64,000 nucleotides of DNA. It comes from Nitrosomonas sp. (GTDB taxonomy: Bacteria > Pseudomonadota > Gammaproteobacteria > Burkholderiales > Nitrosomonadaceae). The notes under the pieces are model-generated. The model made no database searches. It was given only the letters and a program-made list of their open reading frames with translations, and was not told where the DNA came from. This document shows, one piece after another, positions 48,719 through 58,454 of this stretch. Location: positions 1 to 64,000 of the forward strand of contig NZ_JAMWZS010000003.1 in assembly GCF_024282095.1 (NCBI RefSeq), written 5' to 3'. Numbering within the stretch: position 1 is the first letter of the stretch; each line of letters starts with the position of its first letter. The translations under genes and the position numbers were made by a program.

Positions 48719-49190
48719 TGCAAGTGCTCCTATAAGTAATTGTTTACAAATAAAGCCTATTTCAGACAAATCTGCTGTGAAATACTGTGTTATCCCAGAA
48801 TTTGGATTTTTTTCTGATATTTAATATCTTCGATGTGTGCTAGGAAGGTGATATTCTAGTTACTTTGATAGTTGTGACAATTGTACTTTGGTATTAGTAC
48901 GTTAGTACTGGGTGTGCAATAGCCCATCGAGGCTGAAATCAAGATTTGAGAGCATATGGGTGGGGTAATCAGATGAAAACCACAAGCAATTTTTATCGAT
49001 TTTAAAGGCTTGATGGTTTGTAACCGGGTTGCTTATTTTTTCATTTCAGAAAGAAATATAGCGAGTACGAATTGCTTGTGCAATCGAGTTTTGGCTTGTA
49101 TCGAGCTACATAACAGACTAAACTTGATCCTAATATTCAGCGTGTCAATTGAATTTTGGCAACAATATTTTCTACTTTAAAATCTCCCGC
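48719..49190. other. Intergenic region between immunity array and sdhC
   Basis: 472 bases between divergent transcription units. The left ~50 bases are the conserved array leader. Promoters for both directions must lie here, but no convincing -35/-10 pair, terminator or RNA gene could be assigned. Confidence 0.3.
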
Positions 49191-49580
49191 ATGGAAGCGA
49201 AATTACACCATAAACGCCCCAAGCATCTGAATTTGTTCAAGATCAGGCAGCCTTTGCCGGCTGTGGTTTCAATTCTGCACCGCATCAGCGGTGTGTTGCT
49301 GTTTTTTCCGGGCATTCCTTTATTGCTGTGTAGTTTACAAATGCTGTTGCAATCACAACACAGCTTTGAAGTGCTGCAGGACTATCTGCGCCATCCAATG
49401 ATTAAGCTGATGTTGTTGCTCCCGCTATGGTTTTTCTTGCACCACCTGTGCGCGGGCATCCGTCATCTGTTGCTGGATTTGCATATCGGTGTTGCGCTGA
49501 CGCAAGCGCGTGCCAGCAGTAAACTGGTATTCGTTGCCGGGCTCATGTTAACTGCGTTGGCAGGATTGATGCTATGGTAA
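49191..49580 (+). CDS. sdhC: Succinate dehydrogenase cytochrome b556 subunit SdhC
   Basis: 129 residues, three membrane segments. ILHRISG (H30, R31, S33) forms the quinone-site end of the first helix, and HLCAGIRHLLLD with H85 provides the heme b ligand. The chosen ATG is preferred over an in-frame TTG at 49149; no strong ribosome site is seen. The stop overlaps sdhD by seven bases. Confidence 0.95.
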   Translation: MEAKLHHKRPKHLNLFKIRQPLPAVVSILHRISGVLLFFPGIPLLLCSLQMLLQSQHSFEVLQDYLRHPMIKLMLLLPLWFFLHHLCAGIRHLLLDLHIGVALTQARASSKLVFVAGLMLTALAGLMLW

Positions 49581-49927
49581 GGCAATCCAGACGTGTGGTA
49601 ACGGGGGCGCACTACGGCTTGAAGGATTGGCTGGCACAGCGGGTGACAGCCGTTTTGATGACGCTTTATCTCATCGTGCTGGTGGGTGTTTTATGCGTTG
49701 CTGCACCGCAGGATTACGCGGCATGGAAGGAAATATTCGACCACCAGTGGATGCGCATAGCGACTTTTGTATTTTTCATGTGCATGTTTTGGCATGCATG
49801 GGTCGGAGTGCGTAATGTGTTGATGGATTATGTGCATGCCACGGCGCTGCGCCTGACCATGCAAATTGCGGTGATTACTGCCTTGCTGTTTTATTGGGTG
49901 TGGACTGCGGAAATACTGTGGAGTTGA
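49574..49927 (+). CDS. sdhD: Succinate dehydrogenase membrane anchor SdhD
   Basis: 117 residues, three membrane segments. The motif [14 protein letters not shown] near residue 74 is the SdhD equivalent of the heme/quinone region. It anchors SdhA/SdhB together with SdhC. Overlaps sdhC and ends one base before sdhA. Confidence 0.93.
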   Translation: MVRQSRRVVTGAHYGLKDWLAQRVTAVLMTLYLIVLVGVLCVAAPQDYAAWKEIFDHQWMRIATFVFFMCMFWHAWVGVRNVLMDYVHATALRLTMQIAVITALLFYWVWTAEILWS

Positions 49928-49928
49928 T

Positions 49929-51692
49929 GTGGCGCTAACCAAAAGAAAATTCGATGTGGTCATTGTCGGTGCGGGCGGTGCGGGAATGCGCGCGGCGTTG
50001 CAATTATCCGAGGCGGGATTGAAAGTGGCGGTATTGTCCAAGGTATTCCCCACGCGCTCGCATACCGTCTCGGCACAAGGAGGCATCGCCGCAGCATTGG
50101 GTAATGTGACCGAAGACAATTGGCACTGGCACATGTATGACACGGTGAAAGGCTCCGATTATCTGGGTGACCAGGATGCGATTGAATTCATGTGCCGCCA
50201 TGCCAACGAAGTGGTGTATGAGCTGGAGCATTTCGGCATGCCGTTCGATCGTCTGGACAATGGCAAAATATATCAACGCCCGTTTGGCGGGCAGTCGCAA
50301 AATTTTGGCGGTGCGCAGGCGACACGTTCTTGTGCGGCGGCCGATCGTACCGGCCATGCATTATTACATACGCTGTATCAGCGCAATGTCAGTGCCAATA
50401 CGCAGTTTTTTGTTGAATGGATGGCGTTGGATCTGATTCGTGATGAGCAAGGCGATGTCTTGGGTGTTACCGCATTGGAAATGGAGACCGGTGAGGTTTC
50501 GATTTTACAGGCACGGGCCACGCTATTTGCTACCGGTGGCGGCGGGCGGATTTTTCAGGCCAGCACCAATGCGCTAATCAATACCGGCGATGGTTTGGGG
50601 ATTGCTGCGCGTGCAGGGATTCCGTTGGAAGACATGGAATTTTGGCAATTTCATCCGACCGGTGTGTACGGTGTCGGCGTTCTGATCAGTGAGGCCGTAC
50701 GCGGTGAGGGCGGTTATTTGCTGAACAAGGACGGCGAGCGCTTCATGGAACGTTACGCACCCAACGCCAAAGATCTGGCCAGCCGCGACGTGGTTTCACG
50801 TGCGATGACGACCGAGATTAAGGACGGGCGTGGTTGCGGCGAGGAAAGTGATCATTTGATGCTGAAATTGGATCATCTGGGCGCTGAAATCATCAAAACC
50901 CGTTTGCCGGGAATTCGTGAACTGGCGATCAAATTTGCGCATGTCGATCCTATTAGTGGACCGATTCCGGTGGTGCCCACTGCACATTACATGATGGGTG
51001 GCATTCCCACCAATTACTTCGGTCAAGTGGTGGCACCGTACAAAACCGGTCCGGAAGAAATCGTGTCCGGTTTTTATGCGGTAGGGGAGTGTGCTTGTGT
51101 ATCCGTACATGGTGCCAATCGTTTGGGCACCAATTCATTGCTCGATCTGGTGGTGTTTGGGCGCGCCGCAGCCATGCAGATCATCGAGGATTTGAAAACC
51201 CACCCGCATCATAAACCATTGCCGGAAAGCGCAGCCGACAAAACATTGGCACGTTTGACTCGCTTGGAAAACCAGAAGGATGGTGAAAATGTCGCGCAGG
51301 TGAATGCGGCTTTGGCCAAAACCATGCAGACCTACTGTGGCGTTTTTCGTTTTGAAGACATGCTGCAGCAGGGCGTGAAAAAAATTCTTGAAGTGGGCGA
51401 ACGAATTGGCCAGACAGAAATTAACGATAAAAGCCAAGTATTCAATACCGCACGGATTGAAGCGCTGGAATTGGATAACTTGAAAGAAGTCGCTACCGCC
51501 ACCATGATTTCCGCCGAAGCCCGGCGTGAAAGCCGCGGTGCGCATGCGCGCAATGATTACCCCGAACGGGATGATGTCAAATGGTTGAAACATACCTTAT
51601 ATTTTAGTGAAAACAACCGGTTGGATTACAAGCCGGTACGGTTAAAGCCGATCACAGTGGAATCTTTTCCACCCAAAGCTAGAACCTACTAG
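49929..51692 (+). CDS. sdhA: Succinate dehydrogenase flavoprotein SdhA
   Basis: 587 residues. FAD dinucleotide motif [14 protein letters not shown] at about residues 11-24, covalent flavin histidine H45 in [10 protein letters not shown], and the active-site regions HPTGVYGVG and [20 protein letters not shown]. Starts with GTG; the nearby ATG frame stops at once. It oxidises succinate to fumarate. The partner gene sdhB does not follow. Confidence 0.97.
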   Translation: MALTKRKFDVVIVGAGGAGMRAALQLSEAGLKVAVLSKVFPTRSHTVSAQGGIAAALGNVTEDNWHWHMYDTVKGSDYLGDQDAIEFMCRHANEVVYELEHFGMPFDRLDNGKIYQRPFGGQSQNFGGAQATRSCAAADRTGHALLHTLYQRNVSANTQFFVEWMALDLIRDEQGDVLGVTALEMETGEVSILQARATLFATGGGGRIFQASTNALINTGDGLGIAARAGIPLEDMEFWQFHPTGVYGVGVLISEAVRGEGGYLLNKDGERFMERYAPNAKDLASRDVVSRAMTTEIKDGRGCGEESDHLMLKLDHLGAEIIKTRLPGIRELAIKFAHVDPISGPIPVVPTAHYMMGGIPTNYFGQVVAPYKTGPEEIVSGFYAVGECACVSVHGANRLGTNSLLDLVVFGRAAAMQIIEDLKTHPHHKPLPESAADKTLARLTRLENQKDGENVAQVNAALAKTMQTYCGVFRFEDMLQQGVKKILEVGERIGQTEINDKSQVFNTARIEALELDNLKEVATATMISAEARRESRGAHARNDYPERDDVKWLKHTLYFSENNRLDYKPVRLKPITVESFPPKARTY

Positions 51693-51769
51693 GATCAACG
51701 GCTCGTTGTCAGTTTGAACCTGGTTGGATGCTATGGGTTATTTAATTCTTGAATCTAAAACCTGAAACT

Positions 51770-52453
51770 ATGAAAACGTATAAACATATCACCTTGTTGG
51801 TCCTGCTCATCTACTGCGCTTTGTATTCTGTGTTGGTTGCTGCGGAGACACGCTATGTATCCGATCAATTGGAAGTCACTTTGCGCCGAGGCCCGACCCT
51901 CAGCCATGCCGTGCTTAGGATGCTGAAAAGTGGCACCGCCCTGGAAGTTCTGGAAAATGATGCAGAGAGTGGGCATACACGGGTCAAGACGCATGGCGGT
52001 GTCGAAGGCTGGGTGCTGAGCCGCTATCTGAGTGTCGAGCCAACTGCAAGGATGCAATTGGAAAAAATGATCAAGGAATTCAATCATATCGATAACACCG
52101 ATAGTTCTGTGCTGGCGCAGTTAAAGACCATAAAAAGTGAATATGAAAGCGCTCATCGACGTGTCGCACAACTTGAAAGTGAAAATAAGCAACTCGAAGA
52201 ACAACTGGCTTCAATCAAACATACCGCAGCGAATGTATTGTCCATCGACAAGGAAAATAAAAAATTTCGCCAGAAGCTGGCTGCATCTGAAGAGCATTTG
52301 AACTCATTACAAATTGAAAACAGTGAATTGCACAGTAGCAAAAATAGAGATTGGTTTTTCGCTGGTGCTGCTGTTTTAGTGGGCGGATTATTGTTGGGCT
52401 TGATTCTTCCCCGACTGGCCCAGAGGAAAACTTCCCGGTATGGTAGTTTTTGA
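51770..52453 (+). CDS. SH3-domain envelope protein (TIGR04211-like)
   Basis: 227 residues: signal peptide (to about residue 26), bacterial SH3 domain (RYVSDQLEVTLRRGPTLSHA to EGWVLSRYLS, about 28-90), coiled coil (about 95-195) and a C-terminal membrane helix (about 200-218). This matches the YgiM/TIGR04211 family of envelope proteins of unknown function. ATG 51770 is preferred over a TTG at 51749. It occupies the place where sdhB would be expected. Confidence 0.82.
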   Translation: MKTYKHITLLVLLIYCALYSVLVAAETRYVSDQLEVTLRRGPTLSHAVLRMLKSGTALEVLENDAESGHTRVKTHGGVEGWVLSRYLSVEPTARMQLEKMIKEFNHIDNTDSSVLAQLKTIKSEYESAHRRVAQLESENKQLEEQLASIKHTAANVLSIDKENKKFRQKLAASEEHLNSLQIENSELHSSKNRDWFFAGAAVLVGGLLLGLILPRLAQRKTSRYGSF

Positions 52454-52811
52454 TCTTTTCGGATTTAATTTCCCTATTCGATTGGAGAGAACGGGTTTAA
52501 AACCGGCAGACTGGAAAGCATAGCGCAAATAACCTGCGATTCTCTAATTGAACCTCCATCGAGATACCACTAGCAGCTTTGGATGACTCCATTTGTTATC
52601 CCGAGTGAAGTGAGGAATTTCTGAAAATCAGCAGCATTGATAGGGCATGCGGTTCTCTAAGGAAATGCTTAGATCGAAGTAAGTGTTTGCTTATATACTT
52701 ATTAGAGCATAACAGCCTAGCATGCAAGCTTTGAGCTGCTGAACCTTTGTAGCAGAGAATGACAGTGTACAGCTGAACATTCAATTTCTGTATTGATCAT
52801 GGAGTAATGAT
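52454..52811. other. Intergenic region with a diverged TGTCATTC-type repeat
   Basis: 358 bases without a gene. TTATCCCGAGTGAAGTGAGG at about 52594 resembles the core of the foldback element at 39795, and GAGAATGACAG at about 52756 is its rough complement. Read as a decayed repeat. A GGAG site for the next gene lies at the right end. Confidence 0.35.
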
Positions 52812-55800
52812 ATGGCTGATCCTGTTTTTAATTATGTTGCCACCAATCCGTTTGGCTTGAATGACGTAGGCTTTGGTGCCTCTCCCGATCTGGTTGATAT
52901 TGATGGCGATGGCGATTTGGACGCTTTCGTGGGTAATCTGTATGGTGATACGTCATTTTTTAAGAATACGGGAACAGCCAACAATCCAATTTTTGCCGCT
53001 GCGATTATAAATCCGTTTGGCTTAAATAACACCGGGGGTGATAATCCAATTTTTGTTGATATTGATGGTGATAGCGATCTGGATGCTTTGATAGGCAGAG
53101 GCGATGGCGTCATATTATTTTATAAAAATACCGGTACAGCGGCTAATCCGGCTTTTGCTGCCGCTGTTATCAATCCATTCGGCTTGAGTGATGTCGGGTA
53201 TGGTGCTGATCCCACATTTGTCGATATCGACGGTGATGGCGACTTGGATGCCTTTGTGGGTGATTATTATGGCAATACCCAATTTTTCAGGAATACCGGA
53301 ACAGTTAACAGTCCAATCTTTGCTGCTGCCGTTACCAACCCGTTTGGATTGAGTGATGCGGGCGGGTATGCCAGTCCTACCTTTGCCGATATCGACGACG
53401 ATGGCGATTTAGATGTTTTCGTGGGTAATGGTCATTATGATGGTAGTAGCGGCATGGTATTCTTTAGAAACATCGGGACAACTAACAATCCGACATTTTA
53501 CCGCGATAGCAATAATCCATTTGGTCTGAGTAATGCAGGCAACTACACGAATCCTATCTTTGCCGATATCGATGACGATAGCGATTTAGACGTATTTGTA
53601 GGTAATAGTAGTGGCAACACGCTGTTTTTTCAAAACACCGGCATAGGCAACAGTTCGCATTTCTCCTGGGATGGTGCGTTCGGTTTGAATAATGCAGTTG
53701 AATATACCGACTTTACGTTTGTTGATATCGACGGTGATGGTGATTTAGATGCTTTTGCAGGTAATCGTAACTATTATTACTATGCAGGTTATGATGCAGG
53801 CGGTGATACGCTGTTTTTTGAAAATACTGGAACAGTCAGTAACCCGGTGTTTGCCGCTGCTAGTACGAATCCGTTTGGTTTGGATAATGTGGGTAGTTTT
53901 TCCAGCCCCACCTTTGTCGATATCGATGGCGATGACGATATGGATGTCTTTCTGGGCGATGAAGCCGGCAATATGCGCTTTTTTGAAAATACTGGGACAA
54001 TCAGCAACCCGGTATTTGCCGCTGCCGCCACTAACCCGTTTGGCTTGAGTACTGCGGGTAATTTTGCCAATCCTACATTTGCCGATATCGACAATGATGG
54101 CGATCAGGATGCTTTTGTAAATAATATATTCTTTCAAAACACGGGAACAGCGAGCAATCCGGTGTTTGCCGCATCTCAAGCCAATCCATTCGGCTTAACG
54201 GGTTCTGATTTCGCCTTTGTAGATTTCGACCGTGATGGCGATTTGGATGCCTTTGCTAATCATACTCAATTTTTTAGGAACACCGGCACCGCCAGTAATC
54301 CGGCGTTTTCTTATGCGGGCGGCAGTCCTTCTGGCTTGCCGGGAAATATTTATCGTGGCAGCATCACCAGTCAAGCCTTCGCGGATATTGACGGCGATGG
54401 CGATTTGGATGCCTACGTGAGTGGTACTTATTCGTATGGCGGTATCTCGGCCTGGGAGGGATTCCTCACTAACAACAATGCACTGAATGTCGCGAATCTC
54501 ACTGTTCCTGAAACCTATACTAAAAACACGCCACTCAATCTGACCGATATTGTCATCAGCGATCCGGACAGTGCGAATGTAACTGCGACGTTGAAGTTGT
54601 CAAATGTGGCGGCGGGCAGTTTAAGCACGGGAACATCAGGTGCTGTGACATCCACTTTTAGCGCCGGTACCGGCACATGGACAGCCAGCGGTGCGTTGGC
54701 CAACGTGAATGCGTTGTTAGCGGGTGTGGTTTTCACGCCTGCTGCGAATTTCGCGGGTGCTTTCACGATCAACACCAGCATTTCAGATGATGTGGCAGCA
54801 CCGCTTCTCGGTAGCAAAAATTTTAGCGTATTGCTGGTCAGTACACCAGGAAACACTGTGTTGACGGGCACAACGTTTGACAGTGATACCCTGACCTATG
54901 CTTCCGCCACTGGCCCGATAACCGTTTCATTGAATATCAATACGCAGCAAAACACAGTCGGTGTGGGATTGGACACCATCACCAAGGTTGAGAATCTGAT
55001 CGGCAGCCCTTTCGCTGACAACTTAACCGGTAACTCAGCCAATAATATCCTGGAAGGCAAGGGCGGTAACGATACGTTGATCGGCTGGTCCGGCGCGGAT
55101 ACCATGATCGGTGGGCCAGGCAATGACACTTATTTCGTTGAAAATCCCAAAGATGTTGTGCTTGAAAAACTCGGCGAAGGCACGGATACCGTTAGCAGCC
55201 GGTTGACTTACACACTACCCGCCAATGTGGAAAATCTGATACTGACCGGTACAGCGGGGGTCAATGGCACAGGCAATGACCTGAACAACGTCATCACCGG
55301 CAACAATGCCGCCAATCAACTCAATGGCGATGCCGGCAATGATACGCTCAATGGCGGAGCCGGAAATGACACCCTGATCGGCTGGTCCGGCGCGGATACG
55401 ATGGCGGGAGGATCGGGGAATGACACTTATTTGGTTGAGAATGCGGGCGATATCGTTACTGAAAAACTTAACGAGGGCACGGATACGGTCAGCAGTCGAT
55501 TGACTTACACGCTACCTGTCAATGTGGAAAATCTTACGTTGACCGGCACATCCGCGGTGAATGGCACAGGTAATGGTCAAGCGAATGTGATCACTGGCAA
55601 TTTAGCTGCCAATCAGTTAAATGGATTGGCGGGTAACGATACGCTCAACGGTGGCGGCGGCAATGATATGTTGAATGGCGGTGCAGGCACCAACACGTTA
55701 ACCGGCGGAACAGGCAGCGATATTTTTCGGTTTGCCACGGTCGTCCACATTGATGCGATCACTGACTATAGCGTAGCCAATGACACCATTCAGCTTGAGA

Positions 55801-56018
55801 ATGCGGTATTTACTGCGTTAACGGCAACCGGCACATTGGCTGCCGGGCAGTTCAGAATCGGTACCAAAGCGTTGGATGCGAATGATCACGTTATCTATAA
55901 CAATGCGGCGGGTGCGCTGTTATATGATGCGGATGGCAATGGCGCGGGTGCTGCGGTGCAAATTGCTACCGTTGGCACGGGACTAGCCATGACCAATGCG
56001 GAGTTTGTGGTGATTTAG
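52812..56018 (+). CDS. FG-GAP/VCBS-repeat RTX protein 1
   Basis: 1068 residues. Residues about 5-560 hold nine or so repeats of about 57 residues with the pattern NPFGLSDVG...PTFVDIDGDGDLDAFVG...FFRNTGT; the DxDGDGDLD loops bind calcium in FG-GAP proteins. A cadherin/Ig-like domain follows (about 565-680), then RTX nonapeptides (GGNDTLIGWSGADTM) with interspersed VENLILTGT segments to about 980, and the shared C-terminal end ...AMTNAEFVVI. No Sec signal; type I secretion is inferred. Likely a large adhesin-like surface protein. Confidence 0.85.
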   Translation: MADPVFNYVATNPFGLNDVGFGASPDLVDIDGDGDLDAFVGNLYGDTSFFKNTGTANNPIFAAAIINPFGLNNTGGDNPIFVDIDGDSDLDALIGRGDGVILFYKNTGTAANPAFAAAVINPFGLSDVGYGADPTFVDIDGDGDLDAFVGDYYGNTQFFRNTGTVNSPIFAAAVTNPFGLSDAGGYASPTFADIDDDGDLDVFVGNGHYDGSSGMVFFRNIGTTNNPTFYRDSNNPFGLSNAGNYTNPIFADIDDDSDLDVFVGNSSGNTLFFQNTGIGNSSHFSWDGAFGLNNAVEYTDFTFVDIDGDGDLDAFAGNRNYYYYAGYDAGGDTLFFENTGTVSNPVFAAASTNPFGLDNVGSFSSPTFVDIDGDDDMDVFLGDEAGNMRFFENTGTISNPVFAAAATNPFGLSTAGNFANPTFADIDNDGDQDAFVNNIFFQNTGTASNPVFAASQANPFGLTGSDFAFVDFDRDGDLDAFANHTQFFRNTGTASNPAFSYAGGSPSGLPGNIYRGSITSQAFADIDGDGDLDAYVSGTYSYGGISAWEGFLTNNNALNVANLTVPETYTKNTPLNLTDIVISDPDSANVTATLKLSNVAAGSLSTGTSGAVTSTFSAGTGTWTASGALANVNALLAGVVFTPAANFAGAFTINTSISDDVAAPLLGSKNFSVLLVSTPGNTVLTGTTFDSDTLTYASATGPITVSLNINTQQNTVGVGLDTITKVENLIGSPFADNLTGNSANNILEGKGGNDTLIGWSGADTMIGGPGNDTYFVENPKDVVLEKLGEGTDTVSSRLTYTLPANVENLILTGTAGVNGTGNDLNNVITGNNAANQLNGDAGNDTLNGGAGNDTLIGWSGADTMAGGSGNDTYLVENAGDIVTEKLNEGTDTVSSRLTYTLPVNVENLTLTGTSAVNGTGNGQANVITGNLAANQLNGLAGNDTLNGGGGNDMLNGGAGTNTLTGGTGSDIFRFATVVHIDAITDYSVANDTIQLENAVFTALTATGTLAAGQFRIGTKALDANDHVIYNNAAGALLYDADGNGAGAAVQIATVGTGLAMTNAEFVVI

Positions 56019-56378
56019 ATGGTTAGCGGGTCAGAAAGCATGAGAGGGCGTTTGGTGGATGCGAGTTAAATCTTTTTTAAATATCAGTGTCATGCCTGCA
56101 TATCGGTGATTATGGGTTTGCTTGAGTTATATCAACAAACTGATAGTCGTTAGTCGTTAGAATGGTTAGCGGTCCGAGAAAAACTCAGTATAAACGTCAA
56201 ACTGGTGAATATTACGAATTAGAATGATGGGTAATGTCATGCTGAATTTTTATCATCAAGTGTGTCCTCGTTTATTGCCATCAATGCATTGGTGAAATAG
56301 TTTCATCGACACGTACAACTGGCAGTGAATGACGAGAATCCTGTATGAAATCCTCATTTATGTGGAGTAATCAATCGC
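56019..56378. other. Intergenic region between two RTX genes
   Basis: 360 bases without a supported gene. No terminator hairpin recognised. The GTGGAG site before the next ATG is present. Confidence 0.3.
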
Positions 56379-58343
56379 ATGTCAAATCCTGAATTTACCT
56401 TAACCGCTACCAATCCGTTTGGTTTGAGTGATGTGGGCATTCTAGCTACACCTACTTTTGTGGATATCGATGACGATGGCGATTTAGACGCTTTCGTGGG
56501 TGAAGTATATGGCAATACGTTGTTTTATAGAAATACGGGAACAGCCAATAATCCGGTGTTTGTAGCTGCCATCACCAATCCGATGGGTTTGAGTAATGCC
56601 GGTTTCTATACTGATCCCGAATTTGTGGATATTGATGGCGATGGAGATTTGGACGCTTTTATCGGTAATTCTGATGGTAATACTCTGTTTTATAGGAATA
56701 CGGGAACAGTCGCCAATCCGGCGTTTGCCGTCGCCGTCACTAATCCGTTTGGTTTGAGCGATGTGGGTTCCCAAGCCAGCTCCGCTTTTGCCGATGGTGA
56801 TGGTGATGGTGATTTAGACGCTTTCGTGGGTAATTTGAATGGCAACATCTTGTTTTTTAGGAACACGGGGACAGTCAACAATCCGGTATTTGCTGCTGCC
56901 GTCACCAATCCGTTTGGTCTGAGTGATGTAGGTTTTCAGGCGAGTCCCAGCTTCATTGATGGTGATGGTGATGGTGATGGTGATGCTTTTGTGGGTAATT
57001 TGGACGGCAATATCTTGTTTTTTAGGAACACGGGAACCATCAACAATCCGGTGTTCGCTGCAGCCAGCATCAATCCGTTAGGTTTAACGGATGTGGGTGC
57101 CAATGCGAATCCGACTTTCGCTGACCTGGATGGTGATGGCGATCTGGATGTTTTTGTCGGCGAGAAGCTGGGTAATGCCGTATTCTTTTTGAACGACCCC
57201 TCGGCTGTGTTCCTGTTGAGTACAGCAGGAAACGATGCTTTGACCGGCACAGTCTCTCTCCATGATACTACCAGCTATATTTCTGCCGCAGCTTCGGTCA
57301 ATGTTTCTCTCGCAATCACTACGCAACAAAATACCGGTGGCGCTGGATTGGATACCTTGATCAACATCGAAAATTTAAGTGGTAGCAATTTCAACGATAG
57401 TTTCATCGGTAATTTTAAGAGTAATGTCCTGAACGGTAGAAGCGGTAACGATGCGCTCGATGGCAAAGATGCCGCGGATACGATGATTGGTGGATTGGGT
57501 AATGATACGTTTGTAGTTAACAATGCGGGCGATGTCGTTATCGAATACAGCAATGAGGGTATCGACAAGATCAGCAGCAGCATGACTTATACGCTTCCAT
57601 TGAATGTGGAAGATCTGACACTAACAGGCGCAGCGGCTATTAACGGCATAGGTAATGATCTGAGCAATAGGTTGATCGGTAATACGGCTGCCAATCAATT
57701 GAACGGTGGTGATGGTGACGACACACTCAATGGTATAACGGGTGCGGATACTATGATCGGCGGACTGGGATTCGATAGCTATGTGGTTGACAATGTGGGT
57801 GACACTATTATCGAGAATCCGGGCGCAGGTACCGATAAGGTCAGCAGCAGTGTCACTTACACGTTATCCGCCAATGTAGAGAATCTCACATTGACAGGTA
57901 CAATAGCGATTAATGGCACGGGTAATGCGCAAGCGAATAGCATTACGGGAAATGGCGTCAACAATCAGTTAAATGGCGGAGCGGGTAACGATATTCTGAA
58001 TGGCGGCACGGGTACCAATACACTAACAGGTGGAGCCAATGCGGATATTTTTCGTTTTACTACGATCAATCACACTGACACGATCACCGATTACAGCGTG
58101 GCTGAAGATACTATTCAGTTTGAAAATTCTGTATTTACCGCGTTAACGACGTCTGGCACATTGGCTGCTGATCAATTCAGAATCGGCACAAAAGCATTGG
58201 ATACGAATGATTTCATCATATATAACGATGCGACGGGTATATTGTTATACGATGCGGATGGAAGTAATGCCGGGGTTGCGAAGCAAGTGGCTATCGTTGG
58301 TGTTGGATTGAACATGACGAATGCGGATATTGTAGTGATCTAG
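56379..58343 (+). CDS. FG-GAP/VCBS-repeat RTX protein 2
   Basis: 654 residues, a shorter paralog of the preceding gene. Five FG-GAP-like units (about residues 5-275) lead directly into RTX repeats (about 330-560), without the Ig-like domain, and the C-terminal ~100 residues (IFRFTTINHTDTITDYSV to MTNADIVVI) match those of the two other RTX proteins here. Units three and four are almost identical. Type I export and a calcium-dependent fold are inferred. Confidence 0.85.
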   Translation: MSNPEFTLTATNPFGLSDVGILATPTFVDIDDDGDLDAFVGEVYGNTLFYRNTGTANNPVFVAAITNPMGLSNAGFYTDPEFVDIDGDGDLDAFIGNSDGNTLFYRNTGTVANPAFAVAVTNPFGLSDVGSQASSAFADGDGDGDLDAFVGNLNGNILFFRNTGTVNNPVFAAAVTNPFGLSDVGFQASPSFIDGDGDGDGDAFVGNLDGNILFFRNTGTINNPVFAAASINPLGLTDVGANANPTFADLDGDGDLDVFVGEKLGNAVFFLNDPSAVFLLSTAGNDALTGTVSLHDTTSYISAAASVNVSLAITTQQNTGGAGLDTLINIENLSGSNFNDSFIGNFKSNVLNGRSGNDALDGKDAADTMIGGLGNDTFVVNNAGDVVIEYSNEGIDKISSSMTYTLPLNVEDLTLTGAAAINGIGNDLSNRLIGNTAANQLNGGDGDDTLNGITGADTMIGGLGFDSYVVDNVGDTIIENPGAGTDKVSSSVTYTLSANVENLTLTGTIAINGTGNAQANSITGNGVNNQLNGGAGNDILNGGTGTNTLTGGANADIFRFTTINHTDTITDYSVAEDTIQFENSVFTALTTSGTLAADQFRIGTKALDTNDFIIYNDATGILLYDADGSNAGVAKQVAIVGVGLNMTNADIVVI

Positions 58344-58344
58344 C

Positions 58345-58436
58345 GGGTCGTTGAAAAATGCATTGCCTGCGGTGCTAAAAAACAGGCTCAAATGTTTATT
58401 TATCAAGCATAAACTATGCTTTTCAACAGCCTGTTA
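58345..58436. repeat. Foldback repeat (GTTGAAAA family), copy A
   Basis: GTTGAAAA (58350-58357) is complementary to TTTTCAAC (58420-58427). The inner CTGCGGTGCTAAAAAACAGG matches copy B. It starts directly after the RTX stop codon, as copy B does at the other RTX gene. Confidence 0.7.
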
Positions 58437-58454
58437 GTCAGGGAAGTTAGTTGT

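Noticed and set aside
48362..48769. Upstream in-frame start giving a 135-residue immunity copy 3
   Set aside because: The first 17 codons correspond to the untranslated leader conserved in the other two copies.
53745..57583. Minus-strand frames opposite the FG-GAP/RTX genes
   Set aside because: Repeat-driven antisense frames with low-complexity translations and no start signals.
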